DNA of 64,000 nt, taken from Artocarpus heterophyllus (Eukaryota; Streptophyta; Magnoliopsida; Rosales; Moraceae). The notes under the pieces were generated by a model. That model worked only from the letters and a program-made list of their open reading frames with translations, had not been told where the DNA came from and ran no database searches. This document shows, piece by piece, positions 35,523 through 58,577 of this stretch; the first letter of the stretch is position 1; each line of letters starts with the position of its first letter. The translations under genes were made by a program, and so were the position numbers. Location: the NCBI GenBank assembly GCA_025403435.1, contig CM046350.1, forward strand, positions 10,093,008 to 10,157,007, written 5' to 3'.

Positions 35523-38237
35523 ATGGCTTTTATGTTCTGTTGCGGAAGAGGGTCAGATCGGTATGCGTATAAATAATTCTTCGTTTATTCTAGGGCTGGA
35601 AATTTCACAACTTTATTTGTGTTTCGATTGTTCTTTGTTTGCTTGTTTTTGTTTGTTACAGTAATTTTGTGGCTTGTTTAATTCAAAATTATTCTGGTAT
35701 TTTATTTTTTGGGGTAATAAGCGGAAAAGGGGGAGACTTTTAAGTTCTGGGTTTAGCTGGAAAATTGGGAACAAGCTCATGTGTATAATAAGAGGAAAAT
35801 AATAATAATTTATTGGTCTTCCTCTGGTTATTTGAAAAAAAAATGTAATCTTTTTTTTCTTAATTGTGTTTAGAAATTATGGATTTAGTTCAGATTTAAG
35901 AGAGAAGTACATGGTTGTCTGAAGAGGAGTAACTTTTTCTTTAGTCTTGTGTTGGCTACTAAGAAATGAGGGAGAAAAGTGAGGAATAAGTTATACCCAA
36001 AAAAAAAAAAAAAAAAAAAAAACACAGATGAGTGAGTTGAGATATTTTAGGTGTTCAGGTAGTTCATGCTTATGTAAACCTTGGTCTTCCTTTTGTCATA
36101 TTTTCTATCGAATTTCTGATTAGAGTGTATAACAGCTGCTTCACATTTTGAAGTCCAGTTTCATTTTAAGTTATTTTCACTATTTCAACAGTTATTGGAT
36201 CCCATACTCATGGATTTTCGTTTTCTCTAAAATTTGATGTTGCAGAAAAGATCGGGGGAAGAAACAGCCAACATGGAGGGTCTTTACCTTGAAGGAACTT
36301 CATGCTGCTACAAACAATTTTAACTTTGACAACAAACTTGGAGAAGGCGGATTTGGCAGTGTTTACTGGGGTCAGCTTTGGGATGGATCGCAAGTAATTA
36401 CTAGATACATTTTCATTTTTTTTTCTTTTATATTTTTATAATTGTTGAAATCCAGCAATTGTTCACTAATTTTGCCATTATGTAGGTACTGAATTTGTAG
36501 CAAATAGCTTGTTTTGCGAAGCAGCAAAAGAATTTCTATAGCTCTTTGTTTAAATCGAAAAAGTCTCGAGGAAAAAAAAAAAGGAATATTGCAGAAATTC
36601 AAGTCATACTCTATCATGTCGGTGTTGTTAGCTTTTGGCAGAAATTTTCATTAAATTTTATAGTGGGTATTGTAAAGAATTGGTTTGCTATGTTAGATAT
36701 CTTTCTTGAATATTTTACTTTGCCTATAGAAGCGAATGCTAAAATTATGGATGTCATAATATGATAATTTTATGAGAGCTCTTGTTAAAGTCTGTGTAAT
36801 GAAATAATTGTAGTGTAATTGTTTTCAAGAAAGTACATGATTCATATCTAGCTTGTCCTGGATAATGTTTCATTGTGATTGCCTGATTGTAGACCCGTCT
36901 TTTGTAAGCAATACATGGCAGAACAGTTAGTTCTAGATCTCATGAATCTACGTTTAGTGAGAAAAACTAGACATTGGAAGTCGTGGCAGCATATTATGCA
37001 AGCCAGAAAGGGTAATGTTAGGATTTGGAATTGAAACTCTAGTTATGTAAGTGACGTGCGGGATTTAAAATATAAGGTACATACATCAGTCGGATTTTAT
37101 CTCAAACATTTCATCTGACTGACAGTCTGAGTGGTTGAATTTGCTAGCTTGTGTTCTCCTTATATGTCTGTTTAGAGTTTGCTGATCATGTCTCTTACGG
37201 AAATCGGATAAAACACTAACTAGATTTGCATGTGCAGATTGCCGTCAAAAGGTTAAAGGTCTGGAGTAATAAAGCGGACATGGAATTCGCCGTTGAGGTT
37301 GAGATTTTGGCGCGAGTTCATCACAAGAATTTGCTGAGTTTACGTGGATATTGTGCTGAAGGACAAGAGCGTTTGATTGTATATGACTACATGCCAAATT
37401 TGAGCTTAGTTTCTCATCTTCATGGCCAACACTCAGCTGAATGCCAACTCGATTGGAACCGACGGATGAACATCGCAATTGGGTCCGCCGAGGGAATTGC
37501 GTAAGTTTTGAACTCATATTTCTATCCCCGAAAGTAACAAGTACACATAGTTAACCTCTTAATTTGATTGATCCAGCTATCTTCATCACCACTCTACCCC
37601 GCATATTATACATAGAGACATAAAAGCTAGCAATGTTCTTCTAGACTCGAACTTCGTGGCGCAAGTTGCTGATTTTGGATTCGCAAAGCTAATCCCTGAC
37701 GGCGCAACTCATGTCACCACAAGAGTTAAGGGAACCCTTGGCTACCTTGCCCCCGAATATGCAATGTTAGGGAAGGCATCGGAAAGTTGCGATGTCTACA
37801 GCTTTGGCATTCTTCTGCTAGAGCTTGCCAGTGGGAGGAAACCCATTGCGAAGCTGAGTGCGACACTGAAACTCTCGATAACCGATTGGGCGCTGCCCCT
37901 TGCTTGCGAGAAGAAATTCGAAGAATTAGTGGATCCCAAGCTGAACGGGAACTATGTGGAGAATGAGCTAAAAAGAGTAATCCTTGTTGGACTTCTTTGT
38001 GCACATTCTCGGCCGGAGAAAAGACCTACCATGATTGAGGTGGTGGAACTACTAAAGGGAGAATCAAAAGAGAAGCTAGCCAAACTAGAAGATGATGAAC
38101 TATTTAAGAACCCACAGCCTGCAGATCCTAAGAATGACACTGCTACAGAAGACATCTCGGATTCCATCTTAGAGATAAAGAGTTCAAAAGAGGAGTTGGA
38201 AGAGGAAGTTGGGCCTGAAGTTACTGAAAAAATGTGA
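35523..38237 (+). CDS. PTI1-like receptor-like cytoplasmic kinase (At3g15890 type)
   Basis: This is a predicted Ser/Thr (annotated in Arabidopsis as PTI1-like tyrosine) kinase of receptor-like cytoplasmic class, so it likely acts under the plasma membrane. Exons are 35523-35560, 36246-36393, 37238-37500 and 37577-38237, giving 369 residues with consistent phases. The N terminus MAFMFCCG has a Cys pair suitable for lipid attachment and matches the family start. Domains: WRVFTLKELHAATNNF about 23-38; glycine loop GEGGFGSVYWG 45-55; catalytic Lys66 (AVKR); HRD 162-164 in IIHRDIKASNVLL; DFG 182-184; APE 208-210. Kinase core is complete and of RD type. The acidic tail after about 310 (SKEELEEEVGPEV) is low complexity. 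Exon 1 is only 38 bp and is followed by a 685-bp intron; it was found by frame and splice match, so it is slightly less certain than the rest. Confidence 0.92.
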
Positions 38238-39509
38238 GGAATATTTAGGTGAAGAATTTGGACAACTTGATATTTTGGGTTTTCATTACTTGGAACAAGG
38301 CAGGCCTTGGCTGTCAATTTACAGAAAACACCAGGGATTATTGTAGTTGCTGTTTCTCTGAAGGCATTGTTTTTTATGAGTGCTGTGAATACTCTGTGCT
38401 TGTATTTTATTCTTCTCTGCATTTTTTTTTATTTATTTTGCTTTTCTCTGTTTGTTTCTGAATATATGAATGTCATTCCCAAATCTAATTGTCAATCGTC
38501 ATCTCTGTTTTATACGACAGAAAATGGGTGTAGCGTAACTTATTTATTTAGACTTTCCACCTTATGGTTTATTGTCGTTTATTAATATTAGAATAAGAAC
38601 CTTTAGTGCCATGAATCTTGTCCTTTAAAAAAATGAAACAAAAGCCAGATGAAATCACAACCCAGAGTCCATCTTGTTCATGTATCGAATAAAAAAAAGA
38701 GCATCTTGTTCAAGTTTCTACACCATGCAGGAAATTGAGAGGAATATGATGTAATTAAATTTTTGTGACCACAGGCTAATTTTGTAGCGTCGGTGCTGTT
38801 CAAATAATAAACTTTGGACCTAACGTTGGGTCCCGCATGCTGAGTGAGACAACATGCCAATAAGCAAATTTAACAGGTTTATGATGAGAGAAGAGAGACA
38901 TGAATCTCTCCGGGCGTTGCATTTGCTTGTGTTTCTTTCTCCCTTTGTCTTCAATTTTCTTATTCAGGTGGTCGGTGTTCCTTTTCATTACTCGTTGGTC
39001 CCACTTTGGATTTCTCCCAGCAAGGAAGAAAATGAGCTTTCATGGTCGGCTGTTTTGGGAAAAGGAAGAAAAGCTTTACCCACGAAAACGTGCAAAGACG
39101 CAAATGACAAATGAATCATTCAATTCAACACGCTCTAATGTTGGAACTCATTGCGACAGCTTCAAACAAAGATTTTCGTTTATGAGAAAAGCATGTCAAG
39201 AGATTTGAGACGAAAATTTCATTGAAAAACAGAGTTATGGATGAAACCAAGTTCTCTACCTTAGAACGGCATATATTTACAAGTATCTGACAAAATAGCA
39301 AATCAAAAGTGCTACACGCTTCAGTGCTTTACAAATAGGCCGAACATGCTGCAGCCACACGCATTACTACAACAAAAATATATGTATAGCCGCTTTTATG
39401 GGCAAGTTTCCATGTTTCAGATGCGATGCTACAAAAGAGGCTGAAAGTCTTGGAATTAATAAAAGATAAGATCGAAGTCCAAAACTTAAAAAGGACAACA
39501 TTAAAGCCT
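38238..39509. other. Convergent intergenic region between kinase and PRP8 3' ends
   Basis: The kinase (plus) and PRP8 (minus) end towards each other here, so both 3' UTRs and poly-A signals share this 1.3 kb. Small frames at 38854-39208 have no recognised content. No repeat was noticed. Confidence 0.5.
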
Positions 39510-50323
<10,814 letters not shown>

Positions 50324-50789
50324 TATTAAGATATGTAACAATCCAGTAAAGGCTTAAACCGTGCAAAACCTAACTCCAGATTGGTTGAGCTGCGAAAGTC
50401 TTCCTGTACAGAAATTGCGAAAATGACGGAAGAATGGAGAAAATTAGAGAAGTTGCAATGGCGGTTTTCTAGGGTTTTGGATGTTTTTTACTCTCCTTAG
50501 TCGTTGTACTCGTTAGCGACTGGCTAAGGATTGGATAGTGAAAGATCAGAAAGATTTGGATGGGCTTTGGGCGCTTCGGTTTATTACTGGCAGTAATTGT
50601 GAAATGGCGGTGGCACGTGACAGGGACGTCGACGACCGCATTCACATGTGGGCTTTTTTCAGGGCCAGTTTCGTGGCTAGTGGGCTTGTCTAAGGCCCAA
50701 TGTTAATGCTACAGCTACACTTGTGAAGATCGAAATGAGGGAATTAGAGGAAGGGAGAACTAGGGAAATATACTACATTATAAAAATAA
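50324..50789 (-). promoter_or_regulatory. PRP8 leader and proximal promoter
   Basis: A telo-box-like AAAACCCTAG (minus strand) lies near 50470-50480, as is common in plant housekeeping promoters. No clear TATA box is seen. An in-frame ATG at 50339-50341 would add six residues, but plant PRP8 begins at MWNN, so 50323 is preferred. Confidence 0.45.
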
Positions 50790-51482
50790 GGGAAATTTTA
50801 AAAACCACCAGTTTATTGCTTTAATTTTTAAAACTCTTTATTTTTCTTTTTAAATTTTAAAAATCACTATTTTACACTTGTTTTAAACCTCATTTTTTTG
50901 TTTTCTGATTTTATATTTAAATAAACAGAATTAAACTCACGTGATTTGCATATGAGTCATCTGTAAAAGTAAAAATGAGATTTCATCACTATTAAGTTTT
51001 CTTTTATATTTACTCTCTTACTTAACACCATTTTTTTATCTAAACTCTAGTTTATGAAGGATTTGTCTGCATATTTCTTCTTATTTTTAATACGTAACTT
51101 ATTTAATAAGTTGACATTGTTTGTTAATGTCTAAATTTGAATGCTAAATAAGATGATTTATGCATTAAAAATGAAGAGATATATGAGAACAATATTGAAA
51201 AGAAATGTACATGCTGACTGTTCTTAAATAAGAGCATATAAAAAAATATTACATAAGAGTATAAACGTAAACAAAACTTAAAAGTGATAAAATCTCATTT
51301 TTACCTTTATAGGTGATCTAAATGCAAATCATGTGGCTTAATTCTATCCATTTGAATGAAAAATCAATAAACTTGAAAATATAAGGAGGATTAAAAACAA
51401 AGACAAAATGGTGATTTTTAAATTTTAGGGGACAAAGTGAGAAGTTTTGAAAGTTCAATTGATAAAGTGGTGATTTTTAAAG
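50790..51482. mobile_element. Foldback element with about 210-bp inverted arms (MULE-like or MITE)
   Basis: The arms 50790-51001 and 51271-51482 are inverted copies with substitutions and small indels. Shared runs include TTTAAATTTTAAAAATCAC-like and GATTTGCAT(A/T)..(G/A)TCA(T/C)CT, and GTAAAAATGAGATTT(C/T)ATCACT. The 270-bp centre has no coding frame. No target-site duplication was found, so the exact ends and the superfamily are open. It lies about 470 bp upstream of the PRP8 start codon. Confidence 0.8.
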
Positions 51483-54168
51483 TTCAATAGCAAAGTAAGA
51501 GAGACCCTAAAGTTTAAGGGCCATAATGTAAATAACCCTAAAAATTAATAGACCAAGTTTAAAACAAAGTTAATAAATAGACAAAAAAATATAAATGCAC
51601 ATTTATTAACTAGTTAAAATACAAAAATACTCCCAATTTAAATATCAACAATTGTTTATTTCTTTTGTCTATTAAAAAACAACACGTCTAATATTATTTT
51701 TCTTTCTTTCAATCTCTCATTTTCTCTCTTCGTTTCCTCTCTTTCTTCTGATTTAGCCCTCCTTTCTTTCTTTTCTTTTTTTTTTTCCTATCTCTCCACT
51801 CTCTCTTTTTCTCATCTCTACAACCCTAGTATCTATTGCCATCTTCCTAGCTTTGCCAACGCAACAGCTTAAGCAGCTCCCCGACACTGCAAAGGATGGT
51901 GTCACAACGAAGATCTAGGATGAAACAGATGACGTCGACTTTGCACAACCTCGACAATCCTTGCGACAATGTCAATGACCAAAGGCTCACAATCCTTGCG
52001 ATGGTGTCACGAGGCCGCAAGGATTGCCATCTGGCTTTCTCGGCATCAATGGTTGTGGACAAAGCTAAGCTTAGTGTTGTAAGATCAGCATTGTCGCAAA
52101 GGAATCACAAGGCTTGTCGCGATGTCATGGACCGTTATTGACGATCGCTACCACTCTGGCACTGTCGTGAAGCCATGAAAGACTTGCAACTTGAGGAGAA
52201 AAGAGAGGAGGAGAGAGAAAGGAAAGAGAGAGGAAAAAAAAAAGAAAGATAAAAATAGAAAATCATATGCTAATAATATATTAAGACTTTTCTAAAATGT
52301 TATGTACTTAAATATTTTTAAAAGTGTTATTTACTTACATTTAAAATCAAAATTGTGTTATTTGATGCAATTTCTCTTAAAGGAATTATTGAATTATTTC
52401 ACTTTCAAGTTGAAGTGCATCCTCGTTTGCATTATTAAGACCAGTTATTAATTCGCACCACTTTATGTGTAAATTAGTCTTAATCTTATAGCTTAACCAA
52501 AAAAAAATGCCACAAAAAAAGCCTTAATCTTTTTTTTTTTTTTAACGTAGAGGTAGAGTAATTCAAACTCATATGGTTTTACCACTAGGCTATGTATGCA
52601 ATCACTTAATATTTTCACCTAAATAATATATTTAATGTGATTATCAAAAAATTAATATTCCGCTAGCTACCCCAACTTCATTGATTAATACAGTAGTTGA
52701 ATTTTTTTTAAATGATAATGTGAGTTGTTAGTCTCTAAAATACTAGATCAAGTACCATAGAGCTAAAAACCAACAATAACAACAACAACAAGGATAAGGA
52801 TTATTACCAAGAGGCAATTGTAAGATTAAAACCGCAAAGAAAATGAGCTTAACCAATGGGCAATTAATGTTGCATGTTCACGAGCGACATGTCGTTTATA
52901 TATAATTATAGAGCAACAATCTTCTAAATAACGACAGTGAGAAGAAAAATGATAATAAAGTGAAACCAACATGCCGTTTGCCTTACTACGAGTACGAACT
53001 TTGTTGGCTGGCTAAGATGACGTTTGCCTTCATAATGTTGTTATCATTCCATCAATGAAACGGCATTTCTATTTTTGTCTTCATGTTTATCTGCTGTTGG
53101 TTGTTTTAAAACTTGTTGTCGTTTATCAACGTTTACGACGCGCCCTTGTCTCAATTTGTTGTACCTTGTTGTCAATAATAGAGTAAACGACATGTCGTAA
53201 TGTGGTATCTACATATCTGTTCCGTTATAAGACGAACATTGTTCGTTCTTAAGGAATTGCCGTGTTTATTTATTTGTTTAGTTTGTTATATACATGCATT
53301 CGGACTCAAACATAAAAACGAATATTCGGTTTCCAAATTCGAAGATTCGTTAAATTAATTTCCATTATTCCAAGACTTATTGACACAAATATACATGTCC
53401 AAACATAGATTCTTACGAACATATCTTGATATCTACATTACACACAAAAGTAGATACTACTCTTTTACTAAAATAAGTAATTAAATTCGACCCAAAAAAG
53501 TACTTAAATATGTAAAAAGAACTCTTTTTCAAAAAGGAAAACGAATCTTACTACCCTTTTTTCTAATATTCGGTTTTATTACTCTTTCCTCGTGTTGTTT
53601 CTTTTTCTTTTTTCTTCTTTTTTTTTTTTGTCTTCTCTTTTCTCTTTTTCTTTGTTCTTTGTTCTTTTGTTTCTTTCATTCACTCTTTTTTCCCCCCTTT
53701 TTTTTTATATTGGCCTGGTTAGTCTTTCTTAACGCCTATAAATTATGTATTCGTCCAACTAGGACGTCACTAATATATAATAATCACGTTATCATATATC
53801 TTAAATAATATCATACTACATTAATTACAACATTATAGCACATCAATGAAAAATTGACATCACTTTAAAGTAATTTTTATTGACATAACATGACATAAGA
53901 TGACGTGTTATTGAAAGTGACAAAAAAGGAATGGAGACAAAAAGATATGTGTTTGATATATCGATTCGTCACAATAAACATCTTCAATAATATGCTATAA
54001 ATTTTAATTAATTAGTGTCAAATGTATTTAAGATGTTTGCTCAACACTACTCCACCCCTTAGATTTGGTGGGTCATATAATCCAATGGCTAGGACTAATT
54101 ATAGCTAAACTTGTCCAATTAAATACTGCTCAATTTAATTAGTGCAACCCCTTTTGCAACATCCACAA
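51483..54168. other. Intergenic with a CT/GA-bounded island and SINE-like scrap
   Basis: 51690-52245 begins CT-rich, holds a GC-richer centre with repeated AATCCTTGCGA motifs and ends GA-rich, like islands near 24.0, 25.8 and 56.4 kb. 52541-52600 read on the minus strand has TAGCCTAGTGGTAAAACC followed by GAGTTTGAATT, a spacing like tRNA-derived SINE A and B boxes. 53590-53700 is CT-rich low complexity. No gene is supported. Confidence 0.4.
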
Positions 54169-54176
54169 ATCCTAAA

Positions 54177-54753
54177 TAGAGGTGGTAAAATCGTGTTCGT
54201 GTTGACACGTTTACAGCATGACATGTTTAGCCCAAACACGAACACGACACGATTAATAAACCTGCCAGAAATGCAAACACGAACATGACACGCCTATGAC
54301 ACGCGTAACACAACGTGACACGATTAACACGATTATTAAAGGTGCAGTGACGGGTTGACACGATAACAACACTCATGTGACACGTTTTTTACCCAATTAA
54401 CTAAAAATTTAAAAACATAAAAAAAATTTAAAAAAAGCCAATAAAAAAATTAACAAAAATACAATATCTAATTAATACTAACATACTATAAATATTTTAA
54501 ATATTTTTATTTTTAAGTTTAAATGTGTTATAAATGGGCGGGTCGTGTCGTGCCATGTCAATACATTTACGGCCTGTTTAATTAAACGTGTTAAGGCGTG
54601 TTTAGTGTGTTAGCACAAATTCAGCCTGTTTATTTTCGTGTTATTCGTGCCAACCCATTTATGGCACAATTAATAAACCTGCGGTCCAAACCCGTTTATC
54701 TTGTGTCGTTTTCGTATCGTGTCATCGTGCCGTATCCAAAATTGCTGGCCCTA
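54177..54753. mobile_element. hAT-like non-autonomous transposon (577 bp)
   Basis: The left end TAGAGGTGGTAAAATCGTG and the reverse-complemented right end TAGGGCCAGCAATTTTGGA are imperfect inverted repeats; both sides are rich in ACACGA/TCGTGT. Flanks ATCCTAAA (54169-54176) and ATCCTAAT (54754-54761) match at 7 of 8 bases, as for hAT insertions. The ends differ from those of the 22343-23160 element beyond the first bases, so it is a second family. No transposase is encoded. Confidence 0.82.
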
Positions 54754-55557
54754 ATCCTAATCAATGTCATCATCGTTGTCTTGGTTGTGGTCGACAAGTG
54801 CCATATCACATGGCTGAAGAATACGTCAGAAATCCCAATGGCTACAATGGTTCCCAAAATGGATGTCAATTGTCAAATTTCCCAAGTCCCCAACCAAACT
54901 TAATTCCTAAGCACTAGGTTATATAGAAACTATAGCACTACTAAATAATAATGGTGCCTTCACAAATTGCATTGAGCCATACAAGGACAACGATGGGCAG
55001 TCGTCGTCTTAAATTTTTTTTTTTTGCAATTTTAAGTGTATTTTACTCTCTCTAAAATTACATTTTGTCCCGTAAAATTATATTTTGCTTCACCTAAAAT
55101 TAATTTTGCCCCTCACCTTATTAGTTCAATTACACCTGCTTCTCTTATCATTAATTTTTCTAGTTCCACCCATATCTATATGAACATGTCTATCTTCAAT
55201 TTCTTTCAGGGAATAATTTGGACGAACAGAAAATGTCCAAGTCATGGCCTAAATATTGAGGACCCGTTTCCAATACTCCTTTATCGATAATATCTCCCCT
55301 TTTAGGCTGTAAATTAGAAATTGGTCTCAATTGAGTGACACAAAAAAGAGGCTCTAGCAGGACCTTTCTACAGGCTTTTAGTGCACTCGATCGGTCTGGG
55401 GCCTTATTAAAAAGGTATTTGCGAGTTTTTGGATTGCTAAAACTAATCCAGTAATCCTCATCCCCCTCTCTCTATCTCTCTCTCTCTCCCCTTTCCTTCA
55501 CTATAGATGTCCTAAAAACAATATAGATATCATCAAGGAAATAAGATGTAATATTAC
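54754..55557. other. Intergenic, upstream region of MIR171
   Basis: No gene is visible. A CT-repeat tract lies at 55465-55489, about 70 bp before the hairpin, a feature often seen near plant transcription starts. It may belong to the MIR171 promoter or leader, but this is inference. Confidence 0.4.
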
Positions 55558-55657
55558 GGGAAGAAAGCGATGTTGGCAAGGTTCAATCTGAGCATGTCTG
55601 TATGCAATCACAGCATAGGAATCGATCTCAGATTGAGCCGCGCCAATATCACTTCCC
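55558..55657 (+). ncRNA. MIR171: MIR171 microRNA precursor
   Basis: The 3' arm contains TTGAGCCGCGCCAATATCAC (from 55633), the miR171 core; a register starting at 55630 reads AGATTGAGCCGCGCCAATAT. The 5' arm has CGATGTTGGCAAGGTTCAAT (from 55568), a typical miR171 star. The arms pair from GGGAAG (55558-55563) with CTTCCC (55652-55657) through the miRNA/star duplex up to TCTGAG with CTCAGA, with a few mismatches and a loop of about 40 bases. miR171 guides cleavage of mRNAs for HAM/SCL6-type GRAS transcription factors that control meristems and branching. Strand follows from the miRNA sequence. Mature ends cannot be fixed without small-RNA reads. Confidence 0.93.
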
Positions 55658-58462
55658 ATGAGAGCCTCTCATGTGTGTGTGTATGTATATTGATCGACGT
55701 GCATAAGATCATGATCAGCTTCTGGTTTTTTTTTTTTTTTTACTAAAACAACTTCTTCTCATTTTTTCTGGCCGTACGATCTTGTCAAAGGACTGGCCCT
55801 TGCATTGTCGACGTGCGTACGTGATCTGATTCATAAGCAATGGTATTACGGTAAAAAAAGAAGAAGGCAGTATTATTTCTTTATTATAAATTCTAAATCT
55901 AGGTCACTTCGTATTTTCATTTTTTCGTCATCGTAACGTCACCATGACGGGGTCTGCAGCGATGAGAAGTGCAAAACCAAGAGCAGTTGCCCTTGTTCAA
56001 CGTGCTCGACGCTTTCAATCCAAATTTATGTTAATGAGTTATGACGTCTTTATGGTGTTTTTGTCTAGATGTTGCTGTGCCTTTTTTGGGTAAATGTCGT
56101 TTACAGTATTTATGTACTTGGTCCCTATAAGTTATCGTTTTTCTTTTTGTTCCCTTTCCTTATTAAATATATATTGTCGTTTTCATTAATGTGGGTTTTT
56201 TCGTTCAATGTCGTTTTCATGTTCGATGTGGCTTTTGGTTTGTTTCTCTTTCTCGCGTTGTTAACAATTTTCATTTGTTTTTAGTTTGGTTTTGCTAAAA
56301 ACAAATAAAAATTGTTATATGCAACCGCGACCAAAGTGACAATTGTCGCTCCCCCTCCATGATAACAAGCACAAGCGCGAGCGACGGGGAAGATCGTGTA
56401 AGATTTCTTGGCACGACTGCAAGCTCTCCATGACAGGTTGTTGCTCGGGACGAGGGAAACGACGTTTGTGGGAAGATGCCCTAGCGGCGACAGCGTTGAT
56501 GATAGGAGTTGCGAGGGCGAGAGCAAGCAAATAAGAGAGTACGACGTGAAGTGTAAAGGAGGAGAGAGAAAAGACGAAAAAAAAAATCTAAGAGCAGATA
56601 TGTCTTCGCAACAATTTTACTTTTAAGGTTGTGGCAAATTTTACAATTGTTTTTTCCTCCATGTAAAAATTTGATCCCCATAAGATTTGGGTGGTAGTTT
56701 GCATAATTATTCCGGCTAGCATCCCGCCTCTTTGGTAAAATATGTGGCCTAACCCGCATAAAAACCTAGGTTATGTAGGACTTAGGTTTATAGCAGGGGC
56801 CAAGCCTGTCGGCATAGTTTTTTTTTTTTTAATTTTTAAGAAATCACCTCATATGTTAAGTATATCGGCCAACCCGACCCATATTTATCAGATATTTGGG
56901 ACCTAAACTATCGTTATAATATATTCTTTTGCAAAAATTAAATCAAAAGTTAATTACAATTACATTTTATAATTCTAATTATATTCCTAAACCCCCTATC
57001 ACTTGTCAGGCTCAGCATCGTCTTTTTTTTTTTTTTGGTGCTAATTAAGCTATGTATCACTTTTGGGGTTAGGTATTCATGTGTAGTGTTTTGAACTAAA
57101 ATTTAGGCTTAATTTTTTCACAAAAAGTGTTACTTTTGAAATCCAACCTGAAAAGCGATGTTCTCCTCTATCTTTTTTTTTTTTAAAAAATTGTGTCAAC
57201 CTAATACATATTTGAGTAAATTAGTTGTTATACCTTCCACCACTTTTTTCACCCCTTATTCACACTATTTTTCTTAGCTAAGAATGTCAAAAAAAACCTT
57301 TAGATAACACATATTGGTCTAATCCTAACTCAAAATACTTGAGAACAATAGTACCTTTGTATATATTTCATATTTTTCATAATATAAGTGGTAAAATTAA
57401 AAACAATACCATAAAAGTAATATTTCTTAAAACATATTCTCCTCCTGGCCCACATGTGTCAAGCCAAACTACCCTTTTTTGAACTCAAATCATATAATAG
57501 TTCATATTGTTTTCATGTCTGCTCTATTTAGGTCATGCGTCCTTTCCTTCAAAAAGAAAATGAAGTTAAGGAGTGATTCTCATTCTCTTTTAATAATAAT
57601 GTATTTATTTATAAATCAATAGTGAGAGTTTTGTGATTCCCACACAATATAGGAAATGAGAAAATAGAATGTCAATTCTCAAATTCCCTTTGGTATTGAT
57701 TATTTATCAAAAGAAATGACTACTAAATTTATATGTGTATGCTGTCCAAATTCAAATATTATTAGTATTGGGTATTTCGTTATGTAAAAATAATTTTTTA
57801 GTAATTACATTTTGTAAGATCCTTATTCTCAAGTAAGTAAACACTAGAAAGGGAATTAGATTGTTTCTTGTTAGACCATCAATTAGATAAATAAATACAA
57901 GAAAGGGAATAATGAAGCTCATTCTTATTACTTTACTTTTATTTCCAATCCTATTACCTTTTTTATTATATTCATTTACGGTGTAATAAACACACTCTTA
58001 ATATCGTGTTTAACATAATCTCATTTTTGCGTTATACTAATATTCATGGAAATTGATTTTTCATTTTGTTTATTTATTTGTCCTCATCAGTCGTTGTTGT
58101 CTTTGAGCTTGTTTGGTCATGTTTTTTTTTTTTTTTTTTTCTTGTTTTCAAAGTAATATTTTCAAAATTTAAAATAAAAACTGATAACAGTTATTGACCA
58201 ATTGGCCCATATCAATGTTGGAGTCAAGCCAATGGGTCGGAACATATGTCGTGGTTGGGTCGAGAGGCCAAGACTGGCACTGGGGTTAGACGGAAAGGCC
58301 ATGAGGGTTTTGCACTCTGTACTATATGTATTTGTTTTGCTTCTTACCTTTTCAAATTTTACTTTTCCTTTTTTTTTTCATGCATTTATCTTCCTCTATC
58401 AACCTTCAAATTTGGGTTTTGGCTTTCTTTTTTTCATTAAAAAAATAATTTGGTAAAATTAT
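55658..58462. other. Intergenic, AT-rich, with repeat-like patches
   Basis: No gene is visible after the MIR171 hairpin. 56090-56270 is rich in the motif GTCGTTTTC, as is 60370-60640. 56330-56585 is a GC-richer patch that ends GA-rich. 56700-56900 has CCTAACCCGCATA and GGCCAACCCGACCC, the style of hAT-like element ends, but no border pair was found. 57540-58010 may hold a decayed MITE. Confidence 0.35.
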
Positions 58463-58577
58463 GGTATTTAATAAGGGTGGTTAAAAACAACTTTTTAGTT
58501 ACCAAATAGTGTAAAGCTCTTACATATTACAATATTTTGAACTAAAAAGTTGGTTCTAATCATGCTTATTAAACACC
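58463..58577. mobile_element. 115-bp inverted-repeat MITE
   Basis: The left arm GGTATTTAATAAGGGTGG and onward to CAACTTTTTAGTT matches the reverse complement of the right arm GGTGTTTAATAAGCATGA and onward to CAACTTTTTAGTT over about 38 bases. The loop is about 40 bp. No target-site duplication is clear. The RNA would fold into a long hairpin. Confidence 0.75.

Noticed and set aside
50324..50341. Alternative PRP8 start six codons upstream
   Set aside because: Plant PRP8 proteins begin MWNN, which is encoded at 50323.
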